This document shows, in pieces, positions 42,972 through 54,225 of a stretch of 64,000 nt of DNA (the stretch's first letter is position 1; every line of letters begins with the position of its first letter). This stretch comes from Eublepharis macularius (Eukaryota > Chordata > Lepidosauria > Squamata > Eublepharidae). A model generated the notes under the pieces. That model was given only the letters and a program-made list of their open reading frames with translations. It searched no databases and was not told where the DNA came from. A program made the translations under genes and the position numbers. Where the stretch lies: positions 10,460,552-10,524,551 of the forward strand of contig NC_072790.1 of assembly GCF_028583425.1 (NCBI RefSeq), in the 5' to 3' direction.

Positions 42972-43412
42972 CATCATCACCGGCCCTAAAGTATAGCACT
43001 AACTCTTAACAGAGTATTGCTTTGTTTTCACCTCTCATTCCTAAGCCTTGGGCAAGTTTCAGGGTGGGTTGGTCATTGTGGCCAGTGGGATGCCTCTTGA
43101 TGGGCCGATCGCCTTCTCCCTGCCTTCCGGGTTGGGCCAGCCCAGTGTAGGGGCCTGTTGTTTTCACACTAAGAGTTAAGGGGTTTTTTTGCAAGCAAAG
43201 AAGAAAGGAAATACTCCTCAAATTACTCATCCGCTGTTTTCAGGTGTGTTGTTATTGGGGTTTTGGGGTGTGGCAGCTGTACAGAAATATACTGCAGTAT
43301 TTTTTTTCTGTCTCAAATGACATTACCTTGCTTGCAGTAGAATATGTTTGCTTGAAATACACGATTAAATAATTCTGGCTTTTTTGTAATTTTTTGTGTG
43401 GCTGGGGAACAG

Positions 43413-43491
43413 GCAGCTCTGTATGGATGTGGTTGCTGGGCTGAAAATACGGGAATTCAGAAACCTTATTCTACAGCTGTGAGTACCTCAG
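43413..43491 (+). CDS. TASP1: Taspase 1, coding exon 9 (last in window)
   Basis: 26 codons plus one base (residues 266-291): A-A-L-Y-G-C-G-C-W-A-E-N-T-G, then P-Y-S-T-A-V-S-T-S and the first base of a glycine. The G-x-G-x-x-A-x-x x-x-x-A-V-S-T-S-G pattern follows the nucleophile strand in asparaginase-2 enzymes. Acceptor gaacag, donor gtattt. The remaining C-terminal exons were not found before 64000. Confidence 0.94.
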
Positions 43492-43689
43492 GTATTTGCT
43501 GTTCTTATAAATATTTGAGCTGTAATTTATTTATGGTGATGTAAGGTATTTTGTTGATGGGCATAAATGTGTATGAAGTCCTTCATTTCGACTTCAGTTA
43601 GCCCCGTGTATGACTACAATGAGGGAAATCCTCTTATGTTAAAATATAATTTATATTCAGGAAAAACAAAACAAAACAATTTTGTGTTT

Positions 43690-43800
43690 AATGGCTTGTG
43701 TTTTTATACTGCGACTTTTAATTGTAAGCTAGCTGCTTCAAGCAGGGCTCCGAAGAGGCACCATAGAAATATTCAAAATAAATAATAAATAAATAATAGT
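43690..43800 (+). repeat. LINE 3'-end fragment with AAAT tail
   Basis: 'gtgtttttatactgcgactt', 'ttaattgtaagctagctgct' and an (AATA)n tail, resembling the decayed 3' end of an L2/CR1-type LINE. Confidence 0.45.
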
Positions 43801-44136
43801 TTGCATAGGTATGGCAGCAGCAACAAGTAAGCACCCTTGACTAAGAGCTTGGCCAGAAGTTCTACGCTCTAAAAGTATCGTCCTGGCTTACCACTTTCAG
43901 AGAGACAAGCTGTTTGGGGATGCCGTGGGAAAGATCTGGGTTGAGACCCAGGACAAAAGAAAGTGTCGCCAAAAACACTCAAACCATCGGAGAGGCGATC
44001 CCTTGGCCCTCAGCCATTTTATTCACCACACACTCTACTAAAGTCCAGACAGGATTCCAAGCGACCCTCCTGGGGTTAGTGTAGACAGCCCTTTAATAAG
44101 GGGGGGGGGTCCTTTCAAGAACCCACTTGTATAGTG

Positions 44137-44330
44137 GTTAAGTAACTGAACTAAGATGCAGTACTCTGCTGGTTCAAATCTCACTACTGCCATGGACTTT
44201 TAATTTAATTTATTATATTTATATTCCGTCCTCCCCGCTTTCGCAGGCTCAGGGCAAACACATGGCCTTGGGCAAACCATTCCTCTCAGCCTCAGCTCCC
44301 CAGCTGTATTGTGGGCGGATAACGCTTACT
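44137..44330 (+). repeat. tRNA-type SINE interrupted by another repeat fragment
   Basis: Starts 'atagtggttaagtaactgaa' and 'ctctgctggttcaaatctca' (B box). It is broken at about 44195-44256 by an AT-rich LINE-type end ('tttatattccgtcctcccc', reverse orientation) and resumes with 'ggccttgggcaaaccattcc', 'cagctgtattgtgggcggat'. Nested insertion. Confidence 0.65.
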
Positions 44331-44399
44331 TTGTCCCAAGATCAAACAGACAGTTTCCCACACGTGGAAAGAGACCCAACCTTGATACCAAGATCTCTA

Positions 44400-45715
44400 A
44401 GACAGGACGCGCAAGCCATCCCTGTGAGAGGCCAACTACTCTTTAGCATCAAGCCTGGGTCGACACGCAGGCGGACGGCTGGACCTTAGGAATAGTCTCA
44501 CAAGGCTATTCCATACAATTCGAAAGCTACCCACCGGAATGTTTTGTCATCTCCCCCCTACGTGAAATCTTAACCCAAAAGGTAATCCAACATCTTCTGG
44601 GCATTCAAGCAGTGGAGCATGTTCCCCACAATGAAAGAGGACGGGGGGGGGGTCTACTCAGTCTTCTTTACAGTCCCTAAAAAGAATGGGGACTGGAGGG
44701 CATTATTAGACCTCAAGTTTTTGAACAAGTCTGTTAAATTGCATCACTTCTGAATGGCGACTCTGCTCAGTCGCAGAGGCCATTCAACCAGACATCCACA
44801 GATCTCATGAAGGCATACCTCCATGTACTGATTCTGACTGCCCGTCATTTTGCGTGGGGGAAAAAATCAATTGGCAGTTCTGAGCCATCCCTTTTGGCCT
44901 GTCCACCATGCCAAGAGTGTTCAGAAAGCTCCTGGTCACCCCCTTTGTACATCTCAGAGAGAGAGGAATTCATGTTCGCTTGCACCCGGACGATCTCCTC
45001 ATCGGATCAAGCTCAAAAGAAAAATCTCACCACTACACTCAGTTCACCATTCAGTCCCTACAAAGCTGGAACACTTGGGCACGATCATAATCACCAAAAG
45101 AGCGAGTTTATCCCTCACCAAAGAAAAGGTCAGGAAGACCAAACAGCTGGCTGAGACTGCAAAATCACTTCTCCCAACACTACCCAAATTGATGGGTTGA
45201 CTAGTGGCCAGCAACAAGGCGATACCTTTGGGGTCGTCTGCATGCAAGACAACTTCAGACCTTTCTCAGATCTTATTAACAACAGATCATGGAGAAGACA
45301 GATCTTCCCATTCAGGTACCACTTTAGATCAAAACCAGTCTGGGCCAAGGTCACCAACCCAATGCAAAGCAAAAGATTCATGACCCCTTGAGAACAACAA
45401 ATATTTACAGATGCAAACATCACAGGTTAGGCACGTCTTCCTGTCAATGTCTTGGAAATGTGAGCAATTTGTCTGACCCTGTTCCAGTTCAGAGATCAGA
45501 TAGTGAACTCACACATCCTGATCTGTATGGACAAGGTCACAGACAAGACATATATAAACAAACAGGGAATCCAAGACCTTGAGGCGGCACAAGGAGGCAG
45601 CAAGGATACTTAACCGGGGAGGAAGGTCACCTAGCCGCTCGGAACTGAACACATCAAAGGCATATTTAATGTCCAGGCAGACTGGCTGAGCAAGTAGACC
45701 ATTCAAGAAGGGGAA
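44400..45715 (+). pseudogene. Decayed DIRS-type reverse transcriptase/RNase H
   Basis: Conceptual frames give the G-I-V-S-Q-G-Y-S-I-Q-F block typical of DIRS (in shifted frames, about 44490-44520), then an F-F-T-V-P-K-K-N-G-D-W block with L-D-L-K-F-L-N-K (about 44664-44733). Next come P-F-G-L-S-T-M-P-R-V-F (about 44888-44920) and a D-D-L-L-I-G-S catalytic region with the first position altered (near 44990). The RNase H end H-I-K-G-I-F-N-V-Q-A-D-W-L falls near 45650-45688. Many stops and frameshifts are present. It is much older than the DIRS copy at 48.8-54.4 kb and of a different subfamily. Confidence 0.75.
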
Positions 45716-46164
45716 TAGTCCCTTAAGAAAGATCTCATCCAATAGATAACATTGCACTTTGCTTTTCATTCAATCTTGCCCAGTTTCCATCCTTACTACA
45801 GCCCTGTCTCACATGGCTGCTGCCCTCACTGGCCATGTGGCTCCTAGTATAAACGTTTTGGGTAGTTAAATGGGACCCTTCTTACTTCCTTTTTTTGTTA
45901 GTGAAAAAGCTGGTTGGATTCAAACCCATAATTTAATCTTGATCGAAAATACTGGTTTGTAGGCAAGAAATCAAAATATAATTTGTTGTTTCAGATGTAG
46001 AAATTTTCCGTTTCTAAGCCACAGGGTATGGGAAGAGGGGAGGGGATATGCCAAAGGATTTCCAAGGTTTATTCCTGTAGCAACAAACTCTGATTTGTTC
46101 TTAAGTTTGAAGCCATAGATAGGGTATATGCATGTAAGTGTTCCACACAATCTGTGGTTCAAAT

Positions 46165-47022
46165 GTCCCTCAGCCAATCATAAGAAGAGACAGACACAGA
46201 GTCCTGTGACTGAAGCAAGTCTATAACATTTATTAAACATGGAGGGGCGGAGGTTACACAGAGAGTAAAGGATCCCCTCATGCCCAACACCCATCAAACC
46301 TACAATAGCTGTGCAAAGCATTTTATACCTTTTGATTAATTACAATATTTGTTATTCTGTTGGCTCAGATATTGCTGTGGTCCCCATTGGCTCAAGTGGG
46401 CTACCACCTCTAATGATACAATAGTCCAGGGGTATTCTTATTGGAAGGAATAACTTTGGTCAACAGCATATTTCCTGATTGCCATTGCTTATCTTATATG
46501 TACTTGTTTTATCTTTAGAAGGAACATCTCTCTTCCTTTCCCACACATCTCTTTCATGGGCTTTCCATTTTGCCCAGTTTTCTGCTCCATGTAACATTTT
46601 ACAAAGGTGCCCCAATGTCGCTTTTGGCAACCTTGTATGCTGGGTACCGTGGGAGGGGACCGCTCTCCCTTCCTGAGGAATGTGCTTGAGGTTTCATTTA
46701 GCGCCCATTCCCCTTCTCTAGGGCTTCTTCTCAGCCTTGAAAGATACAGCTAATCTGATTAACTCACAGCTAGCTTCCTTCTTTCAGTAACACATTTTCT
46801 TTCCCCTTTTTCTGTTGCTATTTCTTTAGCATAAAGCAGCTTTACTAAGAAGTTTCTGTCTCAAGTCATGAGCAAGTATACTGCAGTTGCCACTATCTTA
46901 TAGCAAGCTTCACAGTGACTGGTCTTTGGTCTTCACAGTGATTAACATATGTAGCGTACATTCTGCTTTGGTCATTTTGTTTCAAGTCTCATTTTCTTGC
47001 AAGTTGCGTTACAAATACAACA
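46165..47022 (-). mobile_element. Probable solo LTR of an endogenous retrovirus
   Basis: Read on the minus strand it starts near tgttgtattt (47022), has a TATA-like 'aggtataaaatgctttgc' (complement of about 46317-46334) and a poly(A) signal in 'tttaataaatgtt' (complement of about 46227-46239). 'gactctgtgtctgtctcttc' follows, the usual R/U5 wording of retroviral LTRs. No gag, pol or env sequence is attached. I could not find convincing matching target duplications, so both ends are uncertain. Confidence 0.6.
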
Positions 47023-47369
47023 TTAGCTCCTGAAAATAATAATGCATGGCAGTAATAAAGGTACATGAAATATTCTTCATTAAATCTACTTCCCACCTAA
47101 GTATTTATAACACCATTGCTGGTAAGCTTGCTTTTGGAAGCTGGATGTTATGTTATGGAAAATCATAGTGGGCTTGACTTTTGTCCAACTGTTGTTGATA
47201 AGTTAACTGCTTTGTTCGAAGGTCTTTGTAAATTCAAGCAACCATCCTGATGTACTTAAGACAGATGATGGTGTCTGGGTTTAATGTTGGCCCTGAAGAA
47301 AACTTTTTTCCCCTTCATGTGGGTACCAGATTTTATAGTGATAACTATTTTAATGGTTATACAGCTATA

Positions 47370-47861
47370 TAGGGATGTGCACCGGGGAAATATTTGGTAA
47401 ACCCAAAGCAGGAAAAAGATTTGGGTTATCGGGTTCGGGTTATCAGAAATTTCTTCGGTATGCTTTGAAATGATTCAGAGCATACTGAAGTGAGACCCCC
47501 ACCTCCACCCTGAGCCCCCCTTCCCCCAACCCCACTTACCTATCCCAAAGGCCGCAGCCAGTGCTTCCGCTGCCCGTGCTGCCGCTTTGGCCACCGCAGC
47601 GGGGAAGGCTGCAGCAGGCGCCTCCGCTGCTTCCACCGCCACCAGGATGTCACAGGTAAGTGGGGTGGTGGTGGGAGGGAGCCCTTTAAAAAGGCCCTGA
47701 AGCTTCCCGAAGCAATCCGAATCGCTTCGGAAAGCTTTGATTTGGTATTTCCGAATCGGGGCCATTGTACTGGCCCTGATTTGGAAATACCAAATCTTTA
47801 CAAATCAGGCCTGGTTCGGGTTTTTTTTTTTCAAACCAGGAACCCGAAGCGCACACCCCTA
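47370..47861. mobile_element. hAT-like non-autonomous element
   Basis: Inverted ends tagggatgtgcac and (reversed) taggggtgtgcgc. Flanks cagctata (47362-47369) and cagctgta (47862-47869) form an 8-bp duplication with one mismatch. The interior has diverged inverted segments ('gatttggtatttccgaatcg' near 47739 and 'gatttggaaataccaaatct' near 47778) and a GC-rich stretch with trinucleotide-like alternation at 47540-47650. A fragment of the same right end is at 60069-60102. Confidence 0.7.
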
Positions 47862-48204
47862 CAGCTGTACACTTTTTAAAAATTTCAAACATAATTTGCA
47901 TGATGTTACATTAGTGCCTATTTAAATTGAAATGGACTGCTAAGAGTCTCAGCATTATCAATCTGTTGAATAATCTGTTGTCAGAAGGTGTTTAACTGGT
48001 GCCTGACTTGTTTCTGGTTTTCTTTCCAGTCCCTGTGTGTTTTTCATAGAGCAACTGACTCATTCTTCCATTTTTGGAAGCTGATAATCTTACTTTTTTG
48101 TTGTTGATGAAATATACATTATTTCTCATTTATTTATAGCTGCTGAAAAAGTTGGAATTCTCTCTCTGAAATATGTTTCTTTTGTGGTAAAAGTAGAATA
48201 TCTG

Positions 48205-48620
48205 ATAAATAGGCTTGCCACGTGACCACTTACGGCAGGCAAGCAAGCGCCCTGCAGTTAAAGCCTCTGCCTGCCCATCCTCAGCTGAGAAGAGGGAGGG
48301 GGCAGGATGTTAAAATGGGGAAGAAGGGTGCGTGATCCTTGTCTCTGCGATGATGTGACTGCCAGCTCAACCTGGAACCAATGGCATCATGCCCGGGCCA
48401 ATACTTTATGCTATGGTTTTGGACAGTTGTTAAAGAGTTGGCCTCAGTAGGATGCCATCACTTCTGGGTCACACCGGAAGTGATGTCATTGCACAGCAAT
48501 GAGGATTGCCCTCCCTCCCCCGATAAGTTGTTTCTGCCAGGCCCCAAATGTTCTGGTTTTGCATTGCTATTTGTGACTCTGGTGTGGTGGCATTTCTTTC
48601 TGCCACCGTGTTTGAATCAT
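48205..48620. repeat. Old non-autonomous repeat
   Basis: 'ataggcttgccacgtgacca' at the left and 'gatgccatcacttctgggtc', 'ggaagtgatgtcattgcaca' inside recall the elements at 345-797 and 10783-11317. Termini are not defined. Confidence 0.35.
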
Positions 48621-48780
48621 TAGCAGAAGTTCTTTCCTCATAAAAGGCAGCGTTTCTTCTCCAGCATCAGATTCGTACTAACAGATCCATAGAAGCCCAT
48701 TCAACTCACTGAAGGGCCCGCAAGGTTAGATTCAGGTCTCAATTTTTTCCTCCGAAATAAAAGTTGGATAAAAGCTAACC

Positions 48781-48971
48781 TTCACTGTCCGTCTTCTGTG
48801 CAGCCCCACATGGGACTGCGCCTGCGCAGGCCTGCCGACCGGATTTTTCTTTCTAGCAAACGTCCACTAGGGGGCGCACGTCCTTCCCAATGCACATGCG
48901 CGGCCGTTTCCCGCCCAAGCGACATTGGGCGACGTCGCCCCCTTTCCCCTCAGTTTCTTCTTTGCCGCCGA
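48781..48971 (+). repeat. DIRS left inverted terminal repeat
   Basis: From ttcactgtcc to gccgccga. It matches the reverse complement of 54226-54412, including 'cctgcgcaggcctgccgacc', 'ctagggggcgcacgtccttc' and 'atgcgcggccgtttcccgcc'. The outermost 11 bp differ from the right end, as usual for DIRS. Confidence 0.9.
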
Positions 48972-49030
48972 CCGGTAAAGATCTAGCTGTCCGCTTGTGA
49001 GGAAACTTTTCCTGTGAGGATCCTACGAGG

Positions 49031-51145
49031 ATGTCTGAGAAGTCGCTGTTCAAGCGCTGCTCCAACTGCTCCACTAAGATGACAAGGACGGACGGTCACG
49101 CCGTTTGCCTCGAGTGTCTCGGCGAGGGACACATCGTCGGGAAGTGTGAGCACTGCCAACGGTTCACCCCGAAGGCCAGGGCTGAGAGGGCTAATAGGCT
49201 GAACGCCTTACTGTGGAGACGGGCGATGCGGGTTTCGGGGGCTCCCGTTACCCCAGAGGGACCGCCACTGGCTGGTGGGACGGGTGACACCCCCCCTGAG
49301 AAGGGGTCCCAGAAGACCGCGTCCGCTTCGCGTTCCCGCTCCCCGGATCGTCGCCAAGCCCGGCAGTTAACCCCGGATCCGAAGGGGACTGCGAGTTCCG
49401 CGTCGGGTCGCAAGCCCTTGGCACCAACGTCGGATCCGACTCGGAAACGTCACCGTTCCAGGTCCCCGTCGAGGTCGGAACCGACCTTCACGCCGGCTCT
49501 GAAGGTGCCGAGAGCATCATCGGAACCGAACATCCCGGCTGGGTCGGTTCCCAAACCATCGGATCCGCCATCGGCTCCGACTCCATCGGTTCCGAAGCCT
49601 GCTGAGTCGGCGCGCACCGACCTCACTCCGAAGACGGGCGCTCGGTCGGATCCAAAGACATCGGATCCGATTGGCAGGGACCGAAGCTCGGATCCGGCTT
49701 CGGCTGACAAGGGCGGTAAAAAGTCCAAGAAGAAGTCGAAGCACAGTCAATCGGCTTCGGTCCAAACGGATGAGGTCCTCTGGGAAAGGCCTTTGACTCC
49801 GTCGCCGCACCTGTCGCCTCCGCTGCACCACTCGTCTGATGATGATGGTGATCTGCCCGACGCGCCACCTCCGGCCCAGCAGTGGCATGCGGGTGATTAT
49901 GCGGACCGTGTGGACCGGCGTTACCACCTGCCGTGGGCTGCTTTTGACAGAGAGGGTTCCCTGTATGCCAGCTCTCCATCATTTGGCAGGGAGTGTTGGG
50001 GTGACACTCGAAGTGAGTTCTCCCGCTATGGTTCTCCCTGACACGGTTCACCTTACTATCCTGCTGAACCCTACCAGGGCCCGAGTCCCAGTCCTCCATC
50101 TGACCCATCTCCAGATGACGTCATCATTGGGACCGGTCGTGTGTCACCATCTGAGGACTACCGGCTCTACTCTGAGCAGATGGTCAGGATGGCCCGTTCT
50201 CTCGACATCGAGATATCGGCCGTAGATCCTAAGCCAAAGGACAAAATTCTTCAATATGTCCAGTCCGGGAACCCTCCAACTATTGCCTTCCCATTCACTG
50301 AAGGCTTGGTGGAGATCATCCACGACATCTGTGAGAAGCCGGCCTCTGTGTACGCGACGTCCCGCAAGCTGGAGGCCCTGTATAAGACACGGGATGATGT
50401 TTGTGCATACCTCTTTGCACACCCGCCTCCTTCCCTCATTACGGAGGAAATGCAGACCCGCCAACGCCAGGGGTCCTATGCGGTGCCCATTGACAAGGAG
50501 AGCAGGAAGTTGGATTCTTTGGGCAAGAAGCTATACTCTTCTGCTGCCCTCACGCTGAAAATCTCCAACTATTCAGCCATCATGGGGGCGTATCAGATAT
50601 TCCTTTGGAACCGCATGGCGGCCTTCCTAGAGAAACTCCCAGCAGACCAGAGAGTGTTGGCGAAGGTGATCCTCGATGAGGCCCTGAGGCTTTCCCGGCA
50701 ACAAATAAATGCGGGCCGTGACACAGTTGACACCTCTGCGAGGGCACTGGCTTCTTCCATCGTCCTGCGCCGGCACTCGTGGCTCCGCACAACTGCGTTG
50801 CCAGTGGAGACACGCAATAAGGTGGAGAACCTGCCATTTGAGGGGCCATCCCTGTTTTCTACCAAAACAGATGACTACCTGTCGCAGAAGCGCAAGGATC
50901 GTATTACAGCCCGCTCCTATGGTATTCTCCCGGCCAGACCACCCACCGAGAATCGTGGCCAGTATCGCCCTGCCCAGGGTTATCGTGGACGACAGCACCG
51001 GTACCAGCCGTATCCACGCTATGGTTCCTACCGGCCATTCCAACCACCAGGCTCTTACCAGCGCCGGAAGCCTACCTACCGCCCTCGTCGCGGCCCTCAT
51101 GCCGCCGATGCCAAAGAGTCAGCTACGCAACCAAAGCAGTTCTGA
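49031..51145 (+). pseudogene. DIRS gag-like ORF1 with one in-frame stop
   Basis: The first ATG at 49031 follows the left repeat. The N-terminus has a cysteine/histidine cluster (C-S-N-C, then C-L-E-C, then C-E-H-C) like DIRS gag proteins. A long S/P/R/K-rich middle follows (charged, low complexity), then a more folded C-terminal half from about 50141 (S-E-D-Y-R-L-Y-S-E-Q-M-V-R) and a basic R/Y/P-rich end. One TGA at 50039-50041 interrupts an otherwise continuous frame of about 704 codons. The context 'ccctgacac' suits CpG decay. Confidence 0.8.
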
Positions 51146-53049
51146 CTAGAGCTCGAACAGGCTGTCGTGTTTGGAAACAGATTGGCTCAGTTTGCCTCTG
51201 CATGGGCGGAGATTACGTCCGATAGTTGGGTTCTTAAAATCGTTACAGTTGGATATAAAATTCAGTTTGATGTTTACCCAGTGTTGTCTCTTCCTGACCA
51301 CTCAATACAATCCTCTTCTCATAACTTACAGGCTGAGGTTGTAGCACTGCTAGAGAAAGGGGCTGTGCGGGAGGTGCTCCCTCAGGACCCCCCCTTAGGC
51401 TTTTACTCCAGGATGTTCTTGGTAGACAAGAAGGATGGAGGGGTACGACCCATCTTAGACCTACGGGAACTGAATAAATTCGTTCTCGTCAAGAGGTTCA
51501 GGATGCTTACCTTGAACACGGTCCTCCAGTTAATGCCTGAGGACATGTGGTTCGCTGTCCTGGACCTCAAGGATGCATATTTTCATATTGCCATCCATCC
51601 TGATCATAGGAAGTACTTAGGTTCCTATGTAACAATAAAGCCTACCACTACCAGGTGCTTCCCTTTGGTCTCTCAACAGCCCCACGAGTTTTTTCTAAGT
51701 GTATGGCTGTTGTAGTGGCTTATTTGAGGGAACAGGGTTGTACCATCTATCCCTATCTTGACGATTGGCTTCTAGCAGCTCCCTCTGCTGATGCACTCCT
51801 GGCCCAGATTCGTACAGTGATGCTCACCTGCTCCCGGTTAGGGCTTTTGGTTAATTTGCAAAAGTCTAACCTTACCCCGTCCAAGAGAATACTGTTTATC
51901 GGTATGGAATTGGATGGTGGTGTAAACAGAGGTTTTCTCCCCCGGGAGCGTGCATTAAGAATTGGCAGGATGGTGAACCTTTTTTCCAAGTGCAGGTTCC
52001 AATCCGTGACAGCGATCCAGAGGCTGCTGGGCCTAATGGCCTCTTCTACAGCAGTCACCCCTATGGCCCGGTTGCACATGCGACCTCTCCAGCTGTGGTT
52101 CCTGTCGGTTCATGATTTTGAACACGAGTCCCAGAGTAAACGATATTCCATCCCCAGAGGGATTATCCGGGCCTTACGATGGTGGCTTGATGAGACTAAC
52201 CTCCTTGGGGGTGTGGCGTTTGGGTCCATCCAGACCGAGATCACAATCTCGACTGATGCCTCCACAGTAGGATGGGGAGCCCAGTGTGGTGCCCTGAGGG
52301 CACATGGGATTTGGTCGGAGCAGGAAAGGAGAGATCATATTAACCTGCTAGAATTGAGAGTGGTCCGTTATGCCCTTATCGCATTCGCAGACACGCTGCA
52401 GCAGAAAGCGGTTCAGGTGCTCACAGACCATTGCACCACGATGTTCTACCTGAACAAGCAAGGGGGCACTACATCCAAGGCCCTCTGCGACGAGGCCGTT
52501 CGCATCTGGAACTGGGCCGTGGACAGAGGCGTGTTCCTTCAGGCGGTCCATATTCCCGGCACCACCAATGTCATCGCAGACAAACTGAGTCGGATGCGAT
52601 TCGACAGCTACGAATGGACCGTAGCAGACAATTACCTGAACTCCATCTTTTCGGACTGGGGTTTTCCAGACGTAGACCTCTTTGCGTCAGAGACCAACAA
52701 GAAGGCCCCACGATTCTGCTCCAGGGGAGGGCTAGGTCGCCATTCCCTAGGGGACGCGTTCCAGATACGCTGGACAGGGCACCTGTTTTATGCCTTCCCT
52801 CCGTTCCCACTGCTGTCTCGGGTCGTCAGCAAAATCCAGAGGGATGGGCCGCACTTAATTCTAGTGGCCCCCTTCTGGCCCAGACAAGCATGGTTCCAAC
52901 ATGTCATGCAGCTCTCGCAAGGGTCATATTGTCGGTTTGCACTGGACCCGGACCTTCTGTCCGACAAAGGGGTTTGGTATCATGACCTACCCAAACTCAA
53001 CCTTACTGCTTGGCACATTCGGGCACGGAGGGGATGTCTGATAGGGTAG
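51146..53049 (+). pseudogene. DIRS reverse transcriptase/RNase H with one frameshift
   Basis: The open frame follows directly after the ORF1 stop in the same phase. RT motifs: D-G-G-V-R-P-I-L-D-L-R-E-L-N (about 51434-51475), L-D-L-K-D-A-Y-F-H-I (about 51559-51588), P-F-G-L-S-T-A-P-R-V-F and Y-L-D-D (about 51756-51767). RNase H: S-T-D-A-S-x-V-G-W-G-A, L-L-E-L-R, T-D-H-C. The C-terminal block (D-L-F-A-S, Y-A-F-P-P-F-P-L, L-V-A-P-F-W-P) is the conserved DIRS domain after RNase H. The frame changes near 51616-51620, consistent with loss of one base, so the RT of this copy is broken. Overlaps the recombinase start. Confidence 0.88.
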
Positions 53050-54047
53050 CTGAAATTTTGCTGAATGCCCGTAGGGACACCACTCGCAGGTCATACGCAG
53101 CTAAATGGAAGCGTTTTGAGGCCTGGGCTGCTGACACCGCAGTTAATGTTTGGGATTGCCAGTTGTCTTTTATTTTTGAGTTCCTCCTGTCCCTAAAGGA
53201 TGGGGGACTCTCTAATTCCTCTATTAAAGTTTATTTGGCTGCCATTTCAGCCTTCCACCCTAAAATAGATGGGAAGACGGTGTTCTCCCACAGTTTGTCG
53301 AAGTCTTTTTTGAAAGGGTTGTACAATATGTTTCCACAAGTCAAGGAAATTGTTCCCCAATGGTCACTGCAGGTAGTGCTGACGGGACTTATGAAATCAC
53401 CCTTCGAACCACTGGCTACCTGTGATTTAAAATGGTTATCCTGTAAAGTGGCCTTCCTGGTTGCCATTACATCTGCTCGCAGAGTTAGCGAGCTTGCTGC
53501 CCTGAGGTGGGATGCTCCCTTTTTGAAGGTCCATCAAAATAAGGTGGTGCTGAGACCTGACCTTCGTTTTAGACCCAAAGTGTCCACTCAATTTCACACC
53601 TCACAGGACATTGTCCTACCTATTTTTTTTCCTGACCCTTCTGATAACTCTGAAAGGGCTTTACATTCCTTGGATGTGAGAAGGGCTATTTTATTTTACC
53701 TCCAACGTACATCACAGTTTAGGAGTGCCGAACAACTGTTTGTGTGCTATTATGGGCCCAGGAAGGGAAAGGCTGCTACAGCCCAGTCAATTTCCCGTTG
53801 GGTCACTCAAACGGTTAGAGCCTGCTACTCGCATGCTAAGTTACCTTGCCCCTTGGAACTGAAAGCTCATTCCACCAGAGCACAGGCTGCTTCGGCAGCC
53901 TTCCTTAGGGGCGTGCCCTTGCAAGACATCTGCAGGGCTGCAACGTGGTCGTCTTCTGACACGTTTGCTAAACATTACGCACTAGATGTGTGGGAAAGGA
54001 AAGAGGCTGCTGTGGGTCAAGCAGTGCTTCAGTCTCTTTTTCGGTGA
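53034..54047 (+). CDS. DIRS tyrosine recombinase
   Basis: 337 residues from ATG 53034 (overlapping the RT/RNase H stop by 16 nt) to TGA. N-terminal SAM-like core-binding part (T-T-R-R-S-Y-A-A-K-W-x-x-F-E-A-W). Catalytic part with the first arginine in T-S-A-R-R-V-S-E-L (near 53470-53496), H-S-T-R at 53868-53879 and the nucleophile tyrosine in K-H-Y-A-L (53976-53978). The arginine, H-x-x-R and tyrosine signature is complete. The enzyme integrates the circular DNA intermediate without making a target duplication. The frame is fully open, unlike the other two DIRS frames. Confidence 0.92.
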   Translation: MSDRVAEILLNARRDTTRRSYAAKWKRFEAWAADTAVNVWDCQLSFIFEFLLSLKDGGLSNSSIKVYLAAISAFHPKIDGKTVFSHSLSKSFLKGLYNMFPQVKEIVPQWSLQVVLTGLMKSPFEPLATCDLKWLSCKVAFLVAITSARRVSELAALRWDAPFLKVHQNKVVLRPDLRFRPKVSTQFHTSQDIVLPIFFPDPSDNSERALHSLDVRRAILFYLQRTSQFRSAEQLFVCYYGPRKGKAATAQSISRWVTQTVRACYSHAKLPCPLELKAHSTRAQAASAAFLRGVPLQDICRAATWSSSDTFAKHYALDVWERKEAAVGQAVLQSLFR

Positions 54048-54089
54048 GAACACATGCCCGCCTCCTGGGTAAGTGGCTTGTGAGTCTCT

Positions 54090-54177
54090 CATGTGGGGCT
54101 GCACAGAAGACGGACAGTGAAAACAGAGTTGCGCTTACCGTAACTACTGTTCATTGACGTCTTCTGTGCAGACACAC
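54090..54177. repeat. DIRS internal complementary region (ICR)
   Basis: 54090-54121 is the exact reverse complement of the left end 48781-48812. 54122-54177 is the reverse complement of the right end 54389-54443/4 with one mismatch (ccgtaact against the end's agttatgg). The two parts meet at 54121/54122, reproducing the predicted junction of a circularised element. Confidence 0.92.
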
Positions 54178-54225
54178 AACCCTCCCTCCTATCCCGCTGT
54201 GTTCTTCCAGATAATGTGAAGGCAT

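Larger units (their letters stand above)
40063..43412 (+). other. TASP1 intron 9
   Basis: Phase-0 intron of 3.35 kb, of which 2.45 kb is the Penelope-like element. The remainder (40063-40500, 42972-43400) is featureless. Without the insertion the intron would be about 0.9 kb. Confidence 0.8.
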
